This document shows positions 1-13,300 of a stretch of DNA of 64,000 bases, one piece after another. The position numbers and the translations under genes are program-made. The DNA is from Tiliqua scincoides. Its lineage: Eukaryota > Chordata > Lepidosauria > Squamata > Scincidae. The notes under the pieces were generated by a model. It worked only from the letters and a program-made list of their open reading frames with translations, made no database searches and was not told where the DNA came from. Where the stretch lies: positions 116,323,997-116,387,996 of the forward strand of contig NC_089824.1 of assembly GCF_035046505.1 (NCBI RefSeq), read 5' to 3'. How positions within the stretch are numbered: position 1 is the first letter of the stretch; each line of letters opens with the position of its first letter.

Positions 1-50
1 TGCGAATAATTAGTCTCAACCTGTATTCCTTTTTTGTTGCTCTCTGGCAG

Positions 51-144
51 GTTTAAAAAGTTCCAAGGATTATATCCTGAGAGTGATGTTTCCATTTTGT
101 CATCTAGCAGAAGGTCCAGGAGGGGTTCTGTGATACACAAGATG
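51..144 (+). CDS. RGSL1: RGSL1 coding exon A (first in window)
   Basis: A pyrimidine-rich tract ending in CTCTGGCAG precedes the exon and GTGAGT follows it. It starts with one base that completes a codon from the exon to the left of the window, then encodes 31 residues beginning FKKFQGLYPESD and ending IHKM. The exon ends on a complete codon. Confidence 0.8.
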
Positions 145-3100
145 GTGAGTGAAGGCTATGTTGTGGAGGTTTGAGTTTGTTTGTCTGTCATATGGTTATA
201 CTGTATTGGATATAGTTGTGTTCTGCTAGCTCAGTTGGCCTGAGATTTACCTATAAACTAGCACAGCATTTCTCAAACTGTGGGCCAGGACCCACTTTGT
301 GGGTCAGGGCCCAGAGAGCCTCCAATGAAAACACAGGTGACGGAAAGATCAAATAACTAATTGTCTCAAGACCTGAGGCTATTCAATCAGATAGCTGCCA
401 ATTGCCTTGAAAGGAGCTCAGCTCCTGCAGTTTTCAAGCTTGTGTAAATATAGGGAGATAAGTGTTTGAACATCTTTTTCCTGGTGTGTTTTTCCAAGTC
501 TCTCAATGACAGACAGTGGGAGCAGGTGAAGGCTGGTCACATAACTAAGCCCCACAAGCTTGAGGCTATTTGTTAGGGCTGCCTCATTACAAGAAATTGA
601 TCAAGGTTTTTTGCAAATAAATAAATAAACCAATACTTGTAAATAAATAAATATTATTTCTTTCTAAATAACTTTTTTTTAGTTTTGTAAAGCTAAGTGG
701 ATCCTGATAGAGTGTCATTTTAAAAAATGGGTCCTGGTACGAAAAAGTTTGAGAACCACTGAACTAGCACGTGCGTGACTGGTTCAAGTTACTGGAAGTT
801 TATTTTCAGCAATCAGCAAAAATTTGGGCTATGCTGATGGAAACAGGTTGCTAAAGAGATTATCATGTGACTTCCAGCACTCTTGTGCTGATTAAGATGA
901 GGGAGTTCCTGTCTAAGAAATGGAGGCATTTCCTGGGAAGTTACTGAACTTTTTATTGTTGATTGGATTGATCTGGAATCTAGATGGTGACAGCTGCAGA
1001 GCCATCTGTTTCAAGTTGGATCTGCTCCAATCACAAAGAGAAAGAAGATGGAGGAATCTGATTTTGTAGATCAGGCATGTAGTTCAGGAGCTAAACCCTC
1101 CCATTTCACATGTGGCTGACCTCTCTCTCCCCCCTCCCATTCACATTTTATTTGCTCCTTCCTTTTAGCTTTAATCATGGAATGAAGTTACTTCTACACA
1201 CTAAACAAGGCTGCAAATTCTGGCCTGGAGATTGGGGGGGGGGGGGATGCTGTGGCAGTTTGGTAACACCTGTATAATTTCATAATGTAGATTTGCTGTC
1301 TGAACAACAAAATCTAATCTCCTATAACACCAGGATGTTCTAGGTTTAAATCATACTCCATGTCCTGCCAAGCTCCTGTTCTGAGCTTTGCCTAAAGAAC
1401 TTATGCCCACTTTAAACTAATTCGTTCCCCAGCTTGACCACAGCAAGATCTAGCAGACTGCAAAAACTATCACTGTACTCCAGCACCAGCACTATCCTCC
1501 AGTCTATCAGTCATGGTGCCAGTTTGTTGTTTGTTTGCCAATCCATGAATTAGTGTGTCAGAAAGTCAGTTAGCCAGAGAGTCAGTCCAGTAGGTAGAGC
1601 TGTGAGTCAACAAGCCAGTAGGTCAGTTTAGCCAAAAAGTCAGTCCATTTTGCCAGTGTGTGAGTGAGTCTGTCTCCCCCCCCCCCCAAATCAGGTGCTT
1701 CTTATATCCCTAGAGACCTCATTGCCTCTAGTGGCTGCAGCTGTGCAGCACATTCTCTGCTGAAAGCCCAGGCCTTTACCCTGTATTCTCCAGAGCAAAG
1801 TATATTCCCCACTGCTGACACCACATCCTAGCTCAGGGGTGCTCAAACTTTCAACTTTAGGGATCCTGGACCTTTAAAATTGTGTAGGAGAGATAATTTC
1901 AGCAGGTGCAGCTTGTCATCCGTGGGATGACAAGTTGCACCTTCTGAAATTCTCTCTTCTATACACTTGTTAAAGGTCCAGCATCCCTAAAGTTGAAAGT
2001 TTGAGCACCCCTGTCCTAGCTCCTCGCCATATCTTCTGCAATTCCAATACACTCTGTCAGCCCCTTCTCAACAATCTCTGTATGGTTTCCTCTCCAGAAC
2101 TCATAGTGTCACAGAACATTCAAACATGTGATAAAGCACACAGTAAAGTCTTCCCCAGGACTCTACCACCCCACAGACTGCAGGTGGGGGGTGGTGGTTC
2201 CCTATTCAGATGTAATTCCATGTACAACACCAGTTACATATGGAAAGTGAACATGTCAGGCAGAATGCCAGACTGAAACTGTTCTCCTTTTCACACTAGC
2301 TTTCAATGTGCAAGAAGTTTTGTTTTAAATTGAAGGACATTCTGACATGCAGTTTCCCCATTCTGCATGTCCGAATGCATTCCCAGTTTCTCTTTCTCAT
2401 GTAGCTACACTGTGCTGCGCACAGGCTGACAATTTTCTTTTCTCCAGAAAAGGTGCTGGCATGTACTTGGTGGATTCATCAGAAGTGTCTGCAGGTTCCG
2501 AAAAGCAATGAGTTACGTGTCGCAGCGCAGACCCTTTGAAGATTTCCTCCAGCGGGAACTGAAAAACGACAAGGAAAGTGCGTCCCGAGTCTTTGTTGCC
2601 TCCCACAAGAAATCCATTCTTGGCATGGCTGGAATGGCTGGACCGCCAGACAGCCATGGCTGGAATCCTGATCCTAATGTATAGTCCCCTCAACCCACCC
2701 CACAAATAGTGACTATTTGCCCTTCCCTCCTAGGGTGACTAGCACTAGTTGGAGAGATCTGGATAGGGACTGCAATGGGGCAAAGGGTTAAAGTCTCTCA
2801 AACCACAAATCCCAACTTGGATCAGGTTTCCCTTTGGCTTAAAAAATCCAAGCCTGCCAGGGCCAGTGACCCGCTTGTTGCTATGTGTAGTTTGGCCCTC
2901 TGTGTATTTCCTGCTGGTGCTTGTTTGAGACATGGGAAGATGGCCATTTGATGCAGATTCAATGGTGTTCATAAACAATACTCACAACGTATATTGATTC
3001 CTTGCCCCCCCCCCAATACTTTCAGCCTTGAAAGGAAAGAAATAGCATACAAAAACCTTGACAGCCATATGTGATTTGATGAAGCACAACCTTTAAGCTT

Positions 3101-6100
3101 TGATTTTTAGAGTTCCACAGTTTCAATATGCCTGCTCATATACCTGAATATTATTTCCCTGCTAGTGGACTTTACTCCTCCACTTTCCTTAGCAACTCAA
3201 AGGTCTCCTGATGTCTAAAAAGGCTCCACCCATTTCCCTTTGCTTAACTGCATGAAATGAAAATAATTGAGTGGCCTCCCCCTACTTCCCCTTGCCTCCG
3301 TTTTCATCTCCCTCGTTGGTTTCTTCCCATGTGTGGCTAGTAATGCAATAGAGCAGCCATTTTCAACCACTTTGGCGTGACACACCAGTGTGCCACGAGT
3401 GGTCCACAGGTGTGCCACAGAAATTTGGGGGAAAGTCATTTATTAATAGGGCCAATGGGAGATGTGAGCCCCCCACTGGCAGCATGGTGAGCCTTGTCAG
3501 TTGTCAGAAACCTGGTGGTGTGCCTTGACCATTTTAGTGCCTTGTCAGTGTGCCGTGAGATGAAAAACGTTGAAAATCACTGCCATAGAGACCCGTTCTC
3601 TCATTCTGTGTGAAGTGCCCTATACAATGATTAATAAATAATTATTTATTATTAAAATAATTATAAAAATAAATAATTATTATTACAGTGCCCTGTAAAT
3701 AATTAATTATAGGAATAAATAGTGTAGAGGCTGATTTTGGTTTTTATGTTAGTGTATGATTTGGGGTGCACTGGGGCTGATGTGCTCTGCAAAGCTGCTG
3801 TCCAGATTAGCCTCTTTGGCCTCAGTGACACTCTGGCTATGCTCCTAAGCATCGGAGCACCTGACTTATGCCAAACACATGAATTGCATCTGGTATTACC
3901 TCTGGTAAATATCAGCTGTTTGCAGAGGGTGATCTGATTGGAGCCTCCCCTTTTGCCTCTTTAGATATGCCACCCCACAGCTCACCTCTGCCACGCATGG
4001 TTAACGCCCCTGGCATGCGTTATGGTCCTGATGACCTTGAAGTGGTGCAAGTGAGGCGCAAGATATTTTCCAACCGAATCATCTTGATCAACTTCCTGGT
4101 CAACGATCTCTATTTTTACCTTGAGGTGGAGAAGTGAGTGAGACTGTGTTGGTTCCCCTACTGTGCACTGTTTTGTGCTCTTCTTTTAATGGTGAAGTCC
4201 ATTTCAGCTTCTATTTTGTATGGGAACAGGAATTCAAAGCCTTACACCATCACATCTACTTTTCCCCTTGCATTGTGAGATGAGTGGCCTGTATCTTATG
4301 TGGTAAACAGCACCATGTATGGCACTCTTCTCAAAATGCCAGGAGGTTCTGTTCATAATAACATAGCATTGAACTGACTGCATCCACCAGTCATGTGTTC
4401 AAGCCTTCCAGATAATTGTCTGGGACACTTGGCTTCTGCCTGGTTTCCCACCAGTCCACGTAACCAACAGTGGGACTCGTGCTATGCTTGCATAGCTGTT
4501 TTCAGCATGGGAAAGTTCCTGGGGAAGCAGTACCCATTTTTCCTAGGCGCCGGGATGCATCCAAAGAAAGTCAGTTGTGACTAAGCACCACTGAAATTGA
4601 CGAGATGTGGCTATCGTAGGTCCTAAGAATTTCTAAGGGACTTAGATACAGGTGACTTCTTTTGTGCTCCCTGAAGCACTTGGTGGGCCACCAACCTGGA
4701 CAGGATGCTGGACTAGATAGGCCTTTGGCCTGATCCAGCAGGCTCTTCTTATGTTCTTATTGATACAACCATGTCCAGAAAAAGTTGCAAAGTTCCAGGA
4801 AACACACTGCAGTTGTATGTTGCAGCTTCTAATCTGAGCCCAATTTTGATGTCCGGTTTATAGTTACTGTGATGAAACACAATGTGCTTTCATTCATCCC
4901 CATGTCTGTCTGTCTTTCTGTTTTCTACCTGGTGCCTTTTCGTATCTGCTGCAGGTTTTTTCACTTGGCTGATTCAGTGGTCGTGCTGGCCTCCCTTGGG
5001 TTGTACACAGAAAAAGACATTGCCTTTCTGAGGTCTAAAGTGGCCATGATCAACAAACTCTTCCTGAATTCAGATATCCCACCTAAACTTAAGGTAAAAG
5101 AATTGGAACACAGATTTCCAAAACAATGGGACCACATGTCCTCCATAGGATTTCCAAGTGAAGATATTGGGGCTTATGCTTGGGAGAGAGGAGCAGGTGA
5201 GGGAAAATAGAGGAGAGGGGAGCAGAGCTTCATAACTTCCCCTGCAACAGGAGCAGTGATGTCATCAGCAAGAACACTCAGGTGCTGCCTTTGACTTCTT
5301 TCAAAGGGACTTAGATGACAAGACGTGGCTGGCCTAGCAGGAGGAAAACAGCAACATTTATCAAGAGGTGTAGGCCTTAGTCTGCCCTGTTCCTGTACCA
5401 CATTGTGTCTGGCTGCAAACTGAGGGCGTATACTGGCCCATGGTCTGACTTTTTCTTTGAAGGTAACTCTGTCCTTGAATGGCTGCATGAACTGGACATT
5501 GACATTTGATCTCCAGGAGATATAAATGGTGGAAGTAAATAGAACTTCTTATTCCAGCTGGACCTTGGGATCTATGGGGATCTGTTTTTGGACCCCCTGC
5601 AGATACCAAAACCCACGGATAACGAAATCCATGGGTCGGCCCTCCCTGTACCTACTGGACGTGACTGGAAGAGTCTTCTGGTCGCATCTGGAAGGTCTTC
5701 TAAGGCACAGGGAAGCCCTGCACAGTCTCTCTGGGCCTCAGAGGGCCTCTGGAAGGCCTCTGAAAGGTACTTCTGGTTTCCAGCCAAGCTTTTCATTACA
5801 AGAATTTGCATGTCACCTGAATAGCTCAAGGCTCAAATTGGGTAGAGCAAATTTGCAGTTAGTTACTTGCCTGTTTACCTGTTGAGATGTTTCTCCAGAG
5901 TGACCAGGCACATCTCCATTCTTTACTTCTAAACATTTTTTTTACTTCTAAACTACCTGCTATGCTTACCGGCTAAGATTAAGCGGGATACAAAGAGTGA
6001 AGACAGATGTAACATTTTAAGAGCAGATGAGGTGGTTTGAAAGAACTGGCACTGCTCTTAGAACCTGCATACATTTTTCTGTCTTGTGGCAAGTGCTGAA

Positions 6101-9100
6101 AAAAACGTTTGGGGGCTTTGTGGGAAGAGAAAAATATGCTGTAGTTGATTCTTTTTGGCCTGCACCCATGATCTGCACCCATGATACTACCTTGCCCCCA
6201 ATCCCCAAGAGTAGTTTTGCAACTGATTTTGAAATATGAATTTTTTTAAGGTTAAGAATGAATGCAGGTGTGCCCAGAGCAGACAGCTCACCTGGCAGAC
6301 AAAAGAAAAAGCAAAGTTTAATCTATGAGTTTTACCCTTATTAGAAATATTGCAAAGTATGAGTCACAGCAAGGATGAAGACTTCAATGACTGCTCTTGT
6401 GTTCTGTGTCTGCCTTCTCCAGAAACAGTTTCTCATGCAGGCCTCCCTTAGCTGGAAGGCAGAATCTCAAAGCGAAAATATCTTTTCATTTGTTTGTTCT
6501 TTTTTAATGGTGTATTGTTATACTTGCCATCAGTTTTATGACGTGGCCTCTCTCCTGTGGTCAGGTGAACCTCACAGACGTACAGAACAATCAAATCCGG
6601 CTTTTAATTGCTGACGGTGTACTGAACAGGACTCTTTATCATGGTGCTATAATCTCTATCTTCCCCATTTTATTATACTTCTGGAAAAAGTAAGTGTCTC
6701 TTTCCCTTGGGCTGGGGGGGGGAGAATATGAGAGTGTGTGTGTGAGAGAGAGAATGAATACTTACTGCATCTGGTCTTTCCAGCCTAGACAGCAGATGGA
6801 GTGAAGTCAGGTGGAGTTGAAATGTGGAACAGATCTAGAAAGGTGTGAGTTGCAGGGTAGTTGGTTAAAACAAAAGAAGAACTTATTTCATCATGGAGCA
6901 ATCCTAACTCATGTTGGAACAGGTAGGCTGATAGACCTGCCCTGTATCCAGCATGAGGTAGGTTGGGGCTGGGGCGCAACTCGGAATAGTGGGATTTTAT
7001 TTCCCTTACCCCAAGATATGCCCCAGGCAGCACTATGGGGCTACTCAGATCTGTGCCCACGATTTTGCGGGTGCAAATCCGAGCAGCCCATACAGGCTGC
7101 TCAGGCTGGGGCCAGGGGTTAGGATTCAGTCTCTGCTGCTGCATCTAGTCACACCCTCCACCTGGGCCCAATCCGCCTCCCAGGCCACCCTCCCCCTGCC
7201 AGGAATGCCTGTTCCCCACCCCCGTCCTGCCCTTTTGCCTCCTCTCCAACTCCCTGTGCCAGCCTACCCAGTCCAGCACATACTCATCGTGTTTGGGCAC
7301 CACAGGTGGCCATGTCTGTGCACTGGCCTCCCGCCTCCCACATCATCACGAATGTGCCTTGTGGCATGTTTGTGATATCTGGGAGCTGGCACAAGGGACT
7401 TGTGGCAGCTCGGGGGGGAATAGAATTGCCCATTTCTCATGTCCCTTTGGCAAGTGATTGTTTCATGTGATAATATGTGCTCATTGAGTTGTGGCAAAAA
7501 CAACTGTCACCCAGCAGTAACAACTATCTCCTGAGAAATAAGGTTGCATGAATCTCTGCAACTTCTGCACAATTCTTTGCAGTCTCTTGCTCTACCTGAG
7601 GCTTCTACAAGTTGTAACCAACACCTGAAAATCCACCACGCATGGCCACTGAATTGTGTTCAACTTGATAGATTACAAATTGTACAGGCCTGCTGTAGCT
7701 TCAGAAAGGCTCAATGGATATTTTCCAGTAAAGCACTGGCATTGAGGACATCTTGTCTTTATCCCAAATGCATGCTTGCAGCTCAAAGTTAATCATCAGA
7801 GTCACCTAAAGGTTACTTCTTCAGGTTTAGGTAAACCTTTAGGTTTATGATTTATCACTGAAAGTTGGAGTCCATCTTGGCTTTTTAACATAAGAATTAG
7901 TACCCGATTTACAAGGCTATGATTGTACAGATGTAGAGTTCATTTATGAAAGCCCTCCTACTTCAGGGCAGGCTTGAACCACTTGTGATTCACCAAGTTG
8001 AATGTGTACTCTGAGCTATGCATGAAATGCAGCCCACCTGGGATTGGATGTATTTCCTGTTCTTGCAGTCTTCCTGGAACTAATAATGAAGGATTGGTAA
8101 GTAGCTGACATGCTCCAATTGACATCTGGGTGAACATGTTCAGTTTGGTAAGCTGTAAATTGTGGTGGCATACCCAAGAGAAATGCATGCACATATGCAC
8201 AGATATCAGTCTCCTCATAACCAGGAAGGGAAAGAAAACCAAAGGATTGCAGCAGCGATGATGAATACAATCATTCTCTCAGTGGGCTGATTTCTGGCAA
8301 GGAACAAACCCATATCTTTGAGCTGATAGAGAATTTTCCTGGATGAAAGAGAAATGTGAACATGAAAAGTAAAGAACACCTATGATTTTCATTGTAAAAT
8401 GATCCACTTGATTTGTCTGCCCCGTTCCTTGGCACCAGGGTTGGCACCAGATTGCATAGCCCTGGGGTACCATTGACCAAAGGGTCTCTCCCTGTGCTGT
8501 CAAAATATGTGACACTCCAAGACACCCCCTCCACCACTTTCTTTCCAACCTCCCTTCCCAAACCTGCTTATTCTCTTACCTGCCTTTTGTATAGGGCGCC
8601 AGAAGGCAATAATTTTACTCATAATAACATACTTATTGCAATCAAGTAAGCAGGTTTCTTTATTGTAGGGTAGAACACAACTAAGCAAGCAACTAAAAAG
8701 AACAGGAAAGACTAAGAGTGGAGCCTAGCTCATCCCATAATAGTAGTACTTAGGTTTAAATGTTCAGTGCTCATGTTACTATGCAAAACTTGCCAGTCTG
8801 GAAGGGCAGGCAAAATGCCCCATTGCCCAGTGGAGAGGAGAGGAGTGTGAATTGCGTGCATGTAGTTCCTCTTTTCTCTCTTCCCTGCTAGGCAATGGAG
8901 CGAGGAGGTTGTGGAGAAGCACCCACACCCCACAGACCAACAGAGAAGAAAGGGAGGAGGAAGCAATTGTATAGGGTGGAGTAAGTCAATGGGGAAAGGG
9001 GAATCCCCATTGACCAATGTGGAGGAAAGGATGGGCAATCTCATCTTCCTTCCTTTCATCCTTGTTTGCCTGTGGGATGGGACTGTCCAGCACCAAACCC

Positions 9101-10310
9101 TTCTGGGGATCCAGGATCCCAGATGCCTGCCCAAGCAGGCCTGGCCACATGTACTGGTACTGGTTGAAATGACCCCAACCAGTAACAATGCTCAGTCAAA
9201 TGCGCCCTACTTGTTTGCATCAAAGCATTGATGTAAACTTTTTCCTTGCAGATATTGCCGTTGGAAAGTGATGAGGGGCTTCAAAAAAATCAAGAGAGTG
9301 AAATCGGTTTCTCCAATAACACCGCCCCCAAAGCCATTAACAAAGAAATCCAGCATATACAGTGGAGGTATTACAGGAAGCTTCAATTTATCTTACTAGC
9401 TATGCATTCGCTTGGGGGGGAGGGAAAGAGAGTGTTACATGACATAAAGCATTTCAAAGTATTGCATATTGTTGAATCCATGTAGCTCCATAACTTGTGC
9501 CACAACATGCATTTACTGTAGAGACTCGCCTATAGTATGTGAAATTTCTGCCAAGTAATCAAGCTCCAATTCTCACTTGGCCTTATCTCCGGGTCAGTCA
9601 GAGGGCAAAGCCTTTCAACTCTGAAAAGTTTGGTTTCTCAAGTGGCAGACAGGTGCCAGATTTCTCCAGCAGCAGGCAGGCACAGCTCCTTAGAAGCAAT
9701 TGGTTACCTTTTATTCTCCTTCCTTCTGCTGCAGCCTGGTTCTGGTTCTGCTTGGCAAATGCTTGCAAAGCAGGTCTGTTTTTTGAAACACCAGGATGGG
9801 AATCCTCCTTTCCATCTGAAGCAGGCTACAATTCAATGCACCCTTACTTAAGAATAACACCCATGGAAAGCAGTGGGTGTACTTCTGAGTAAAAAGGGTT
9901 GCAAATATATGCAGCTGCTTCTCTCTGCTGTGAATTGAATTGCACACTCCCAGTTATGTGTTATGGGTTGTATGTTGTACGTAGAGCTTCTGGCTTAACA
10001 CACCAGACACCTTAAAGGTGGATTTGATTCATGGTTCTCCTGCAGTGGTTCCCAACCTTTTTCACTGGCATATCCCGTGGCAGCCCTTTTCCATAAATTG
10101 TACCCTTCCTATTAGCAAAATGTTTGTAATTAATAATACAAACCCTCATCTCCTCTATATGAAAGCCCAGACTTCATGTATTTATCACAGTGTTTTTTTC
10201 TTTTTATCTGTTTGAAGAACAGAAGACTCTGCCTTTGCACTGTTTTGCACCAGAAGTGTGCTGAGAAATTCTGGGTGATTGAGCACTTTCCATATTATGT
10301 TTCAACTTTT

Positions 10311-10371
<61 letters not shown>

Positions 10372-13300
10372 CTTTATTTTTACCCCGCCTTTCTCCCCAA
10401 AGGGACTCAAGGCAGCTTACAACAGATTAAAAACATAATTTAAAAACAAATAAAAACATATTAGCACATCATAAAAAACAGCAGTCAGAATAAAAAATAG
10501 GTAAAAAGAGCATAGAGCAGCAGCAAGTCATAAAAGAATCAGGCCTGTAAAAAATATTAAAAGATGTTAAAAAGGCCGAGAACTCAGAAGGCTAGTTTAA
10601 ACAGGAGGGTCTTCAGGCCTCGCCGAAAGGTCTCAAGAGAGGGAGCCATTCTTAGCGTTGGTGCCACTACTGAGAAGGCCCTATTTCTTGCTGCCGCCCC
10701 ACGTACCTCCCTAGGCGGCGGCACTTGTAAAAAGGCCTTCTCTGATTACCTGAGAGGGCGAGCCGGATTGTACGGGAGTAGGCGATCTCTAAGATACCCT
10801 GGCCCAGAGCAGTATAGGGCTTTAAAGGTCAATACCAGCACCTTGAATTGGGCCCGGAAACGAATGGGCAGCCAATGCAGCCGCTGGAGAAGCGGGCTGA
10901 CAGGGTCGAACCGCCTACCTCCAGTAACCACACTGTTTTTACTGTGCTGCTTTTCAATTACTGGTTCATACATGAATTGATGACCAAAATTAGCTATTGG
11001 TGGGGCTTTCACAGCCAGCTAGCTACCTCCCTTCCTGCCTTGCTAGTCCTTGCAAGGCATTCCTGTCTTGCAAGGCATTCTGGAGCATGACCTGCCTTTT
11101 TCTGCCATTATTCCATTCTTTTTCAATTACCCCTAAAGGTCCTGTTGAGTGTTCCTGGGAGTATGTGAATACCAGGTTGGGAACCACTGTTTCACTGGTA
11201 TGTTGTTTAAAGTGCACTTTCTCTGATAGTGCTTACAAAAAGGTGATGAAGACCAGAATTTAAAAAGAATAAAAATGTATCTTATGATCTTTTATTATGT
11301 TTTTAATAAATTAGAGACTACAGTTCTTAGGTAACAATTAGTAGTGGGTTATTTTTCAGGATCTGGCCTCAAGTAAAATCAGACAAAACTATAGTCAGAC
11401 ACCAACCTGTCAGACACCCCCCTAAGTTTAACCCCCGACTTATCCAAGGGTCGTAGAAAATTCTACTCCACTCGTAGAAAATTCCATGATTGTTGGCTTC
11501 AAAACCTGCCCTTGACTTATCTCTGGGGTCAACTTATAGGCCTTGACCAAAGGGTCTCTCCCTGTGCTGTCAAAATATGTGACAAACTTTCAGGTTTTCC
11601 TTGAAACTGCCCAGATGTTTCACCAGAGCAGACAGATTCGGTTCAAGACTGTCACTTGAGGCAACATCTGGTGACAACTCCAGATACAAACTTGATCTTC
11701 TTCCAGGGAGCCTCAAGATGGCACTATTGGGCCACTGGTTTGAAGACCAGTTTGGACTGCAGAGTTCTTTCTGACTTTTTTTTCAGTGTCTCCAGCCCAG
11801 GGGCCAAAGATATATGTAGATGCCACTTTGCAATGATTAGAGATGTGTGCCTGTCTTGCCAGGGAGATTCATTTTTAGCTGATCGGTTTCTGAAAGTGCA
11901 TCTTGTCATTGAAACTGGCAGGTAGTTTGCTATGGTGTGTTGTGTATATCCTGCCTTGGGATATCTGGATATAATATTTTGGAGAAAAGTAAACAGTAAG
12001 GTTGAAAATCTGCCTTGATTTTCTGTTTTGTGTTTTTTTTTTAAAAAACAGAGGATTATCCAATCATCAGGTATTCGATACTCCGAGGGATTCAGCTGCT
12101 GCTGCCTCAGCTTAAGCAAGAAGTAGAGAAAAGTGGAGAGGCCATTATGGAGAAGTGTAAGTGACAATGCTGACCTGTGAAGGGCCAGTGAGGGCGCTGG
12201 CCTGTGACCTGGGCTGATCCTGATTTTTCCATTGCCTCCAGCTGCAACCCAAAGAAGGACCCTTTGACCCAGGTCACTTGTCCCACCCAGAATCAATGTA
12301 TGTGGGCCATCTCAGTATGTCCTCTCTCTTTACAAGGAACCCAGCACCCAAGCTGCACATTTGGGAAATCAAAGGAAATTAAAAGAACGAAATCCGTTGC
12401 AATTCCCTAACCACTTCAGGACATCTCAGTGTTACCCAGAATTAGCTGTGTAGAAGTTAAGGGTTAGAGGGATGCTGGCGTGATTCAACCTCCAAGTCTT
12501 AAGTCTGAGCCAGTGGTGTAGCTAGATCATTTTTTCACCCAGGCCCATAAATTTTTGTCATCCCATACAACATAATCAATCAATCACATTTTTATACCAC
12601 CTTATTTTGTCCTCACGACAATCCTGTGAAGTAGGTGATACTGAGAGGTAGTAATAGTCATCACATGAAAGGAAAGAATGATAATGGCCAGAAAACAAAT
12701 GCAGTGAATATTTCTCCACAATCAGTGGATGAAATTCTGCACCAAATGGTAGATAACATGATGGAATTATTCCTAAAAGCCACGATTTTGGTCACTAGAG
12801 TGTGTGTCTGTGTCCTCAGATGTCTCATTGGTCTGTTTTGAGTTAAGGCAGTGGTTCTCAAACTTTTAGCATCTGGACCTACTTTTTAGAATGACAATGT
12901 TCCATGTCCCACCGGAAGTGATGTCATGGCTGGAAGTGACATCATCAAGCAAATTAAAATATATAAATTAAACAAAAACAAATAATTAAATAAGGGGAAG
13001 CCAGCCCTGTTCCACCAAGTGAATTTTCTATGTAGACTGCCTGCAATAACACCCTCTCCCCACAAAAAAAAAATTAGTAAGATTTTTCAGCCCTACCCAG
13101 TGCCCAGTTCAATTTAACTTCTTATATTTAAACCAAATCAATATCAGGACCCAACCAACTTTACAAGTATAAAAAAGGAAAAAAAATTCACCTTACCAGC
13201 TCAAGCCTCTATTCTGTTCTTTTGGGGGGGCTGCCTCCTGGAGCATTTATTGAACTCCAGATCTGCTGAGCTCCATTTGCATCAGATCAGGACCGTTCTG

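Larger units (their letters stand above)
10043..11189. mobile_element. hAT element with a nested L2-like LINE fragment
   Basis: The outer ends are CAGTGGTTCCCAACCTTTTT and the inverse GGTTGGGAACCACTG. The flanking octamers TTCTCCTG and TTTCACTG agree at 6 of 8 bases. The interior is mostly occupied by an L2-like LINE end and its ATT tail (about 10310-10925), so the LINE jumped into an existing hAT copy. Confidence 0.7.

Noticed and set aside
5526-5885. Open frames on both strands near an RGSL1 exon
   Set aside because: They overlap a Tigger-like repeat fragment (CCACGGATAACG) and carry no domain.
10176-10430. Open frame with a poly-isoleucine run (and its poly-leucine antisense)
   Set aside because: It is a translation of the (TAA)n microsatellite.
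11724-12296. A 190-codon open frame on the minus strand
   Set aside because: It is antisense to RGSL1 exon G and intron sequence and has no domain.
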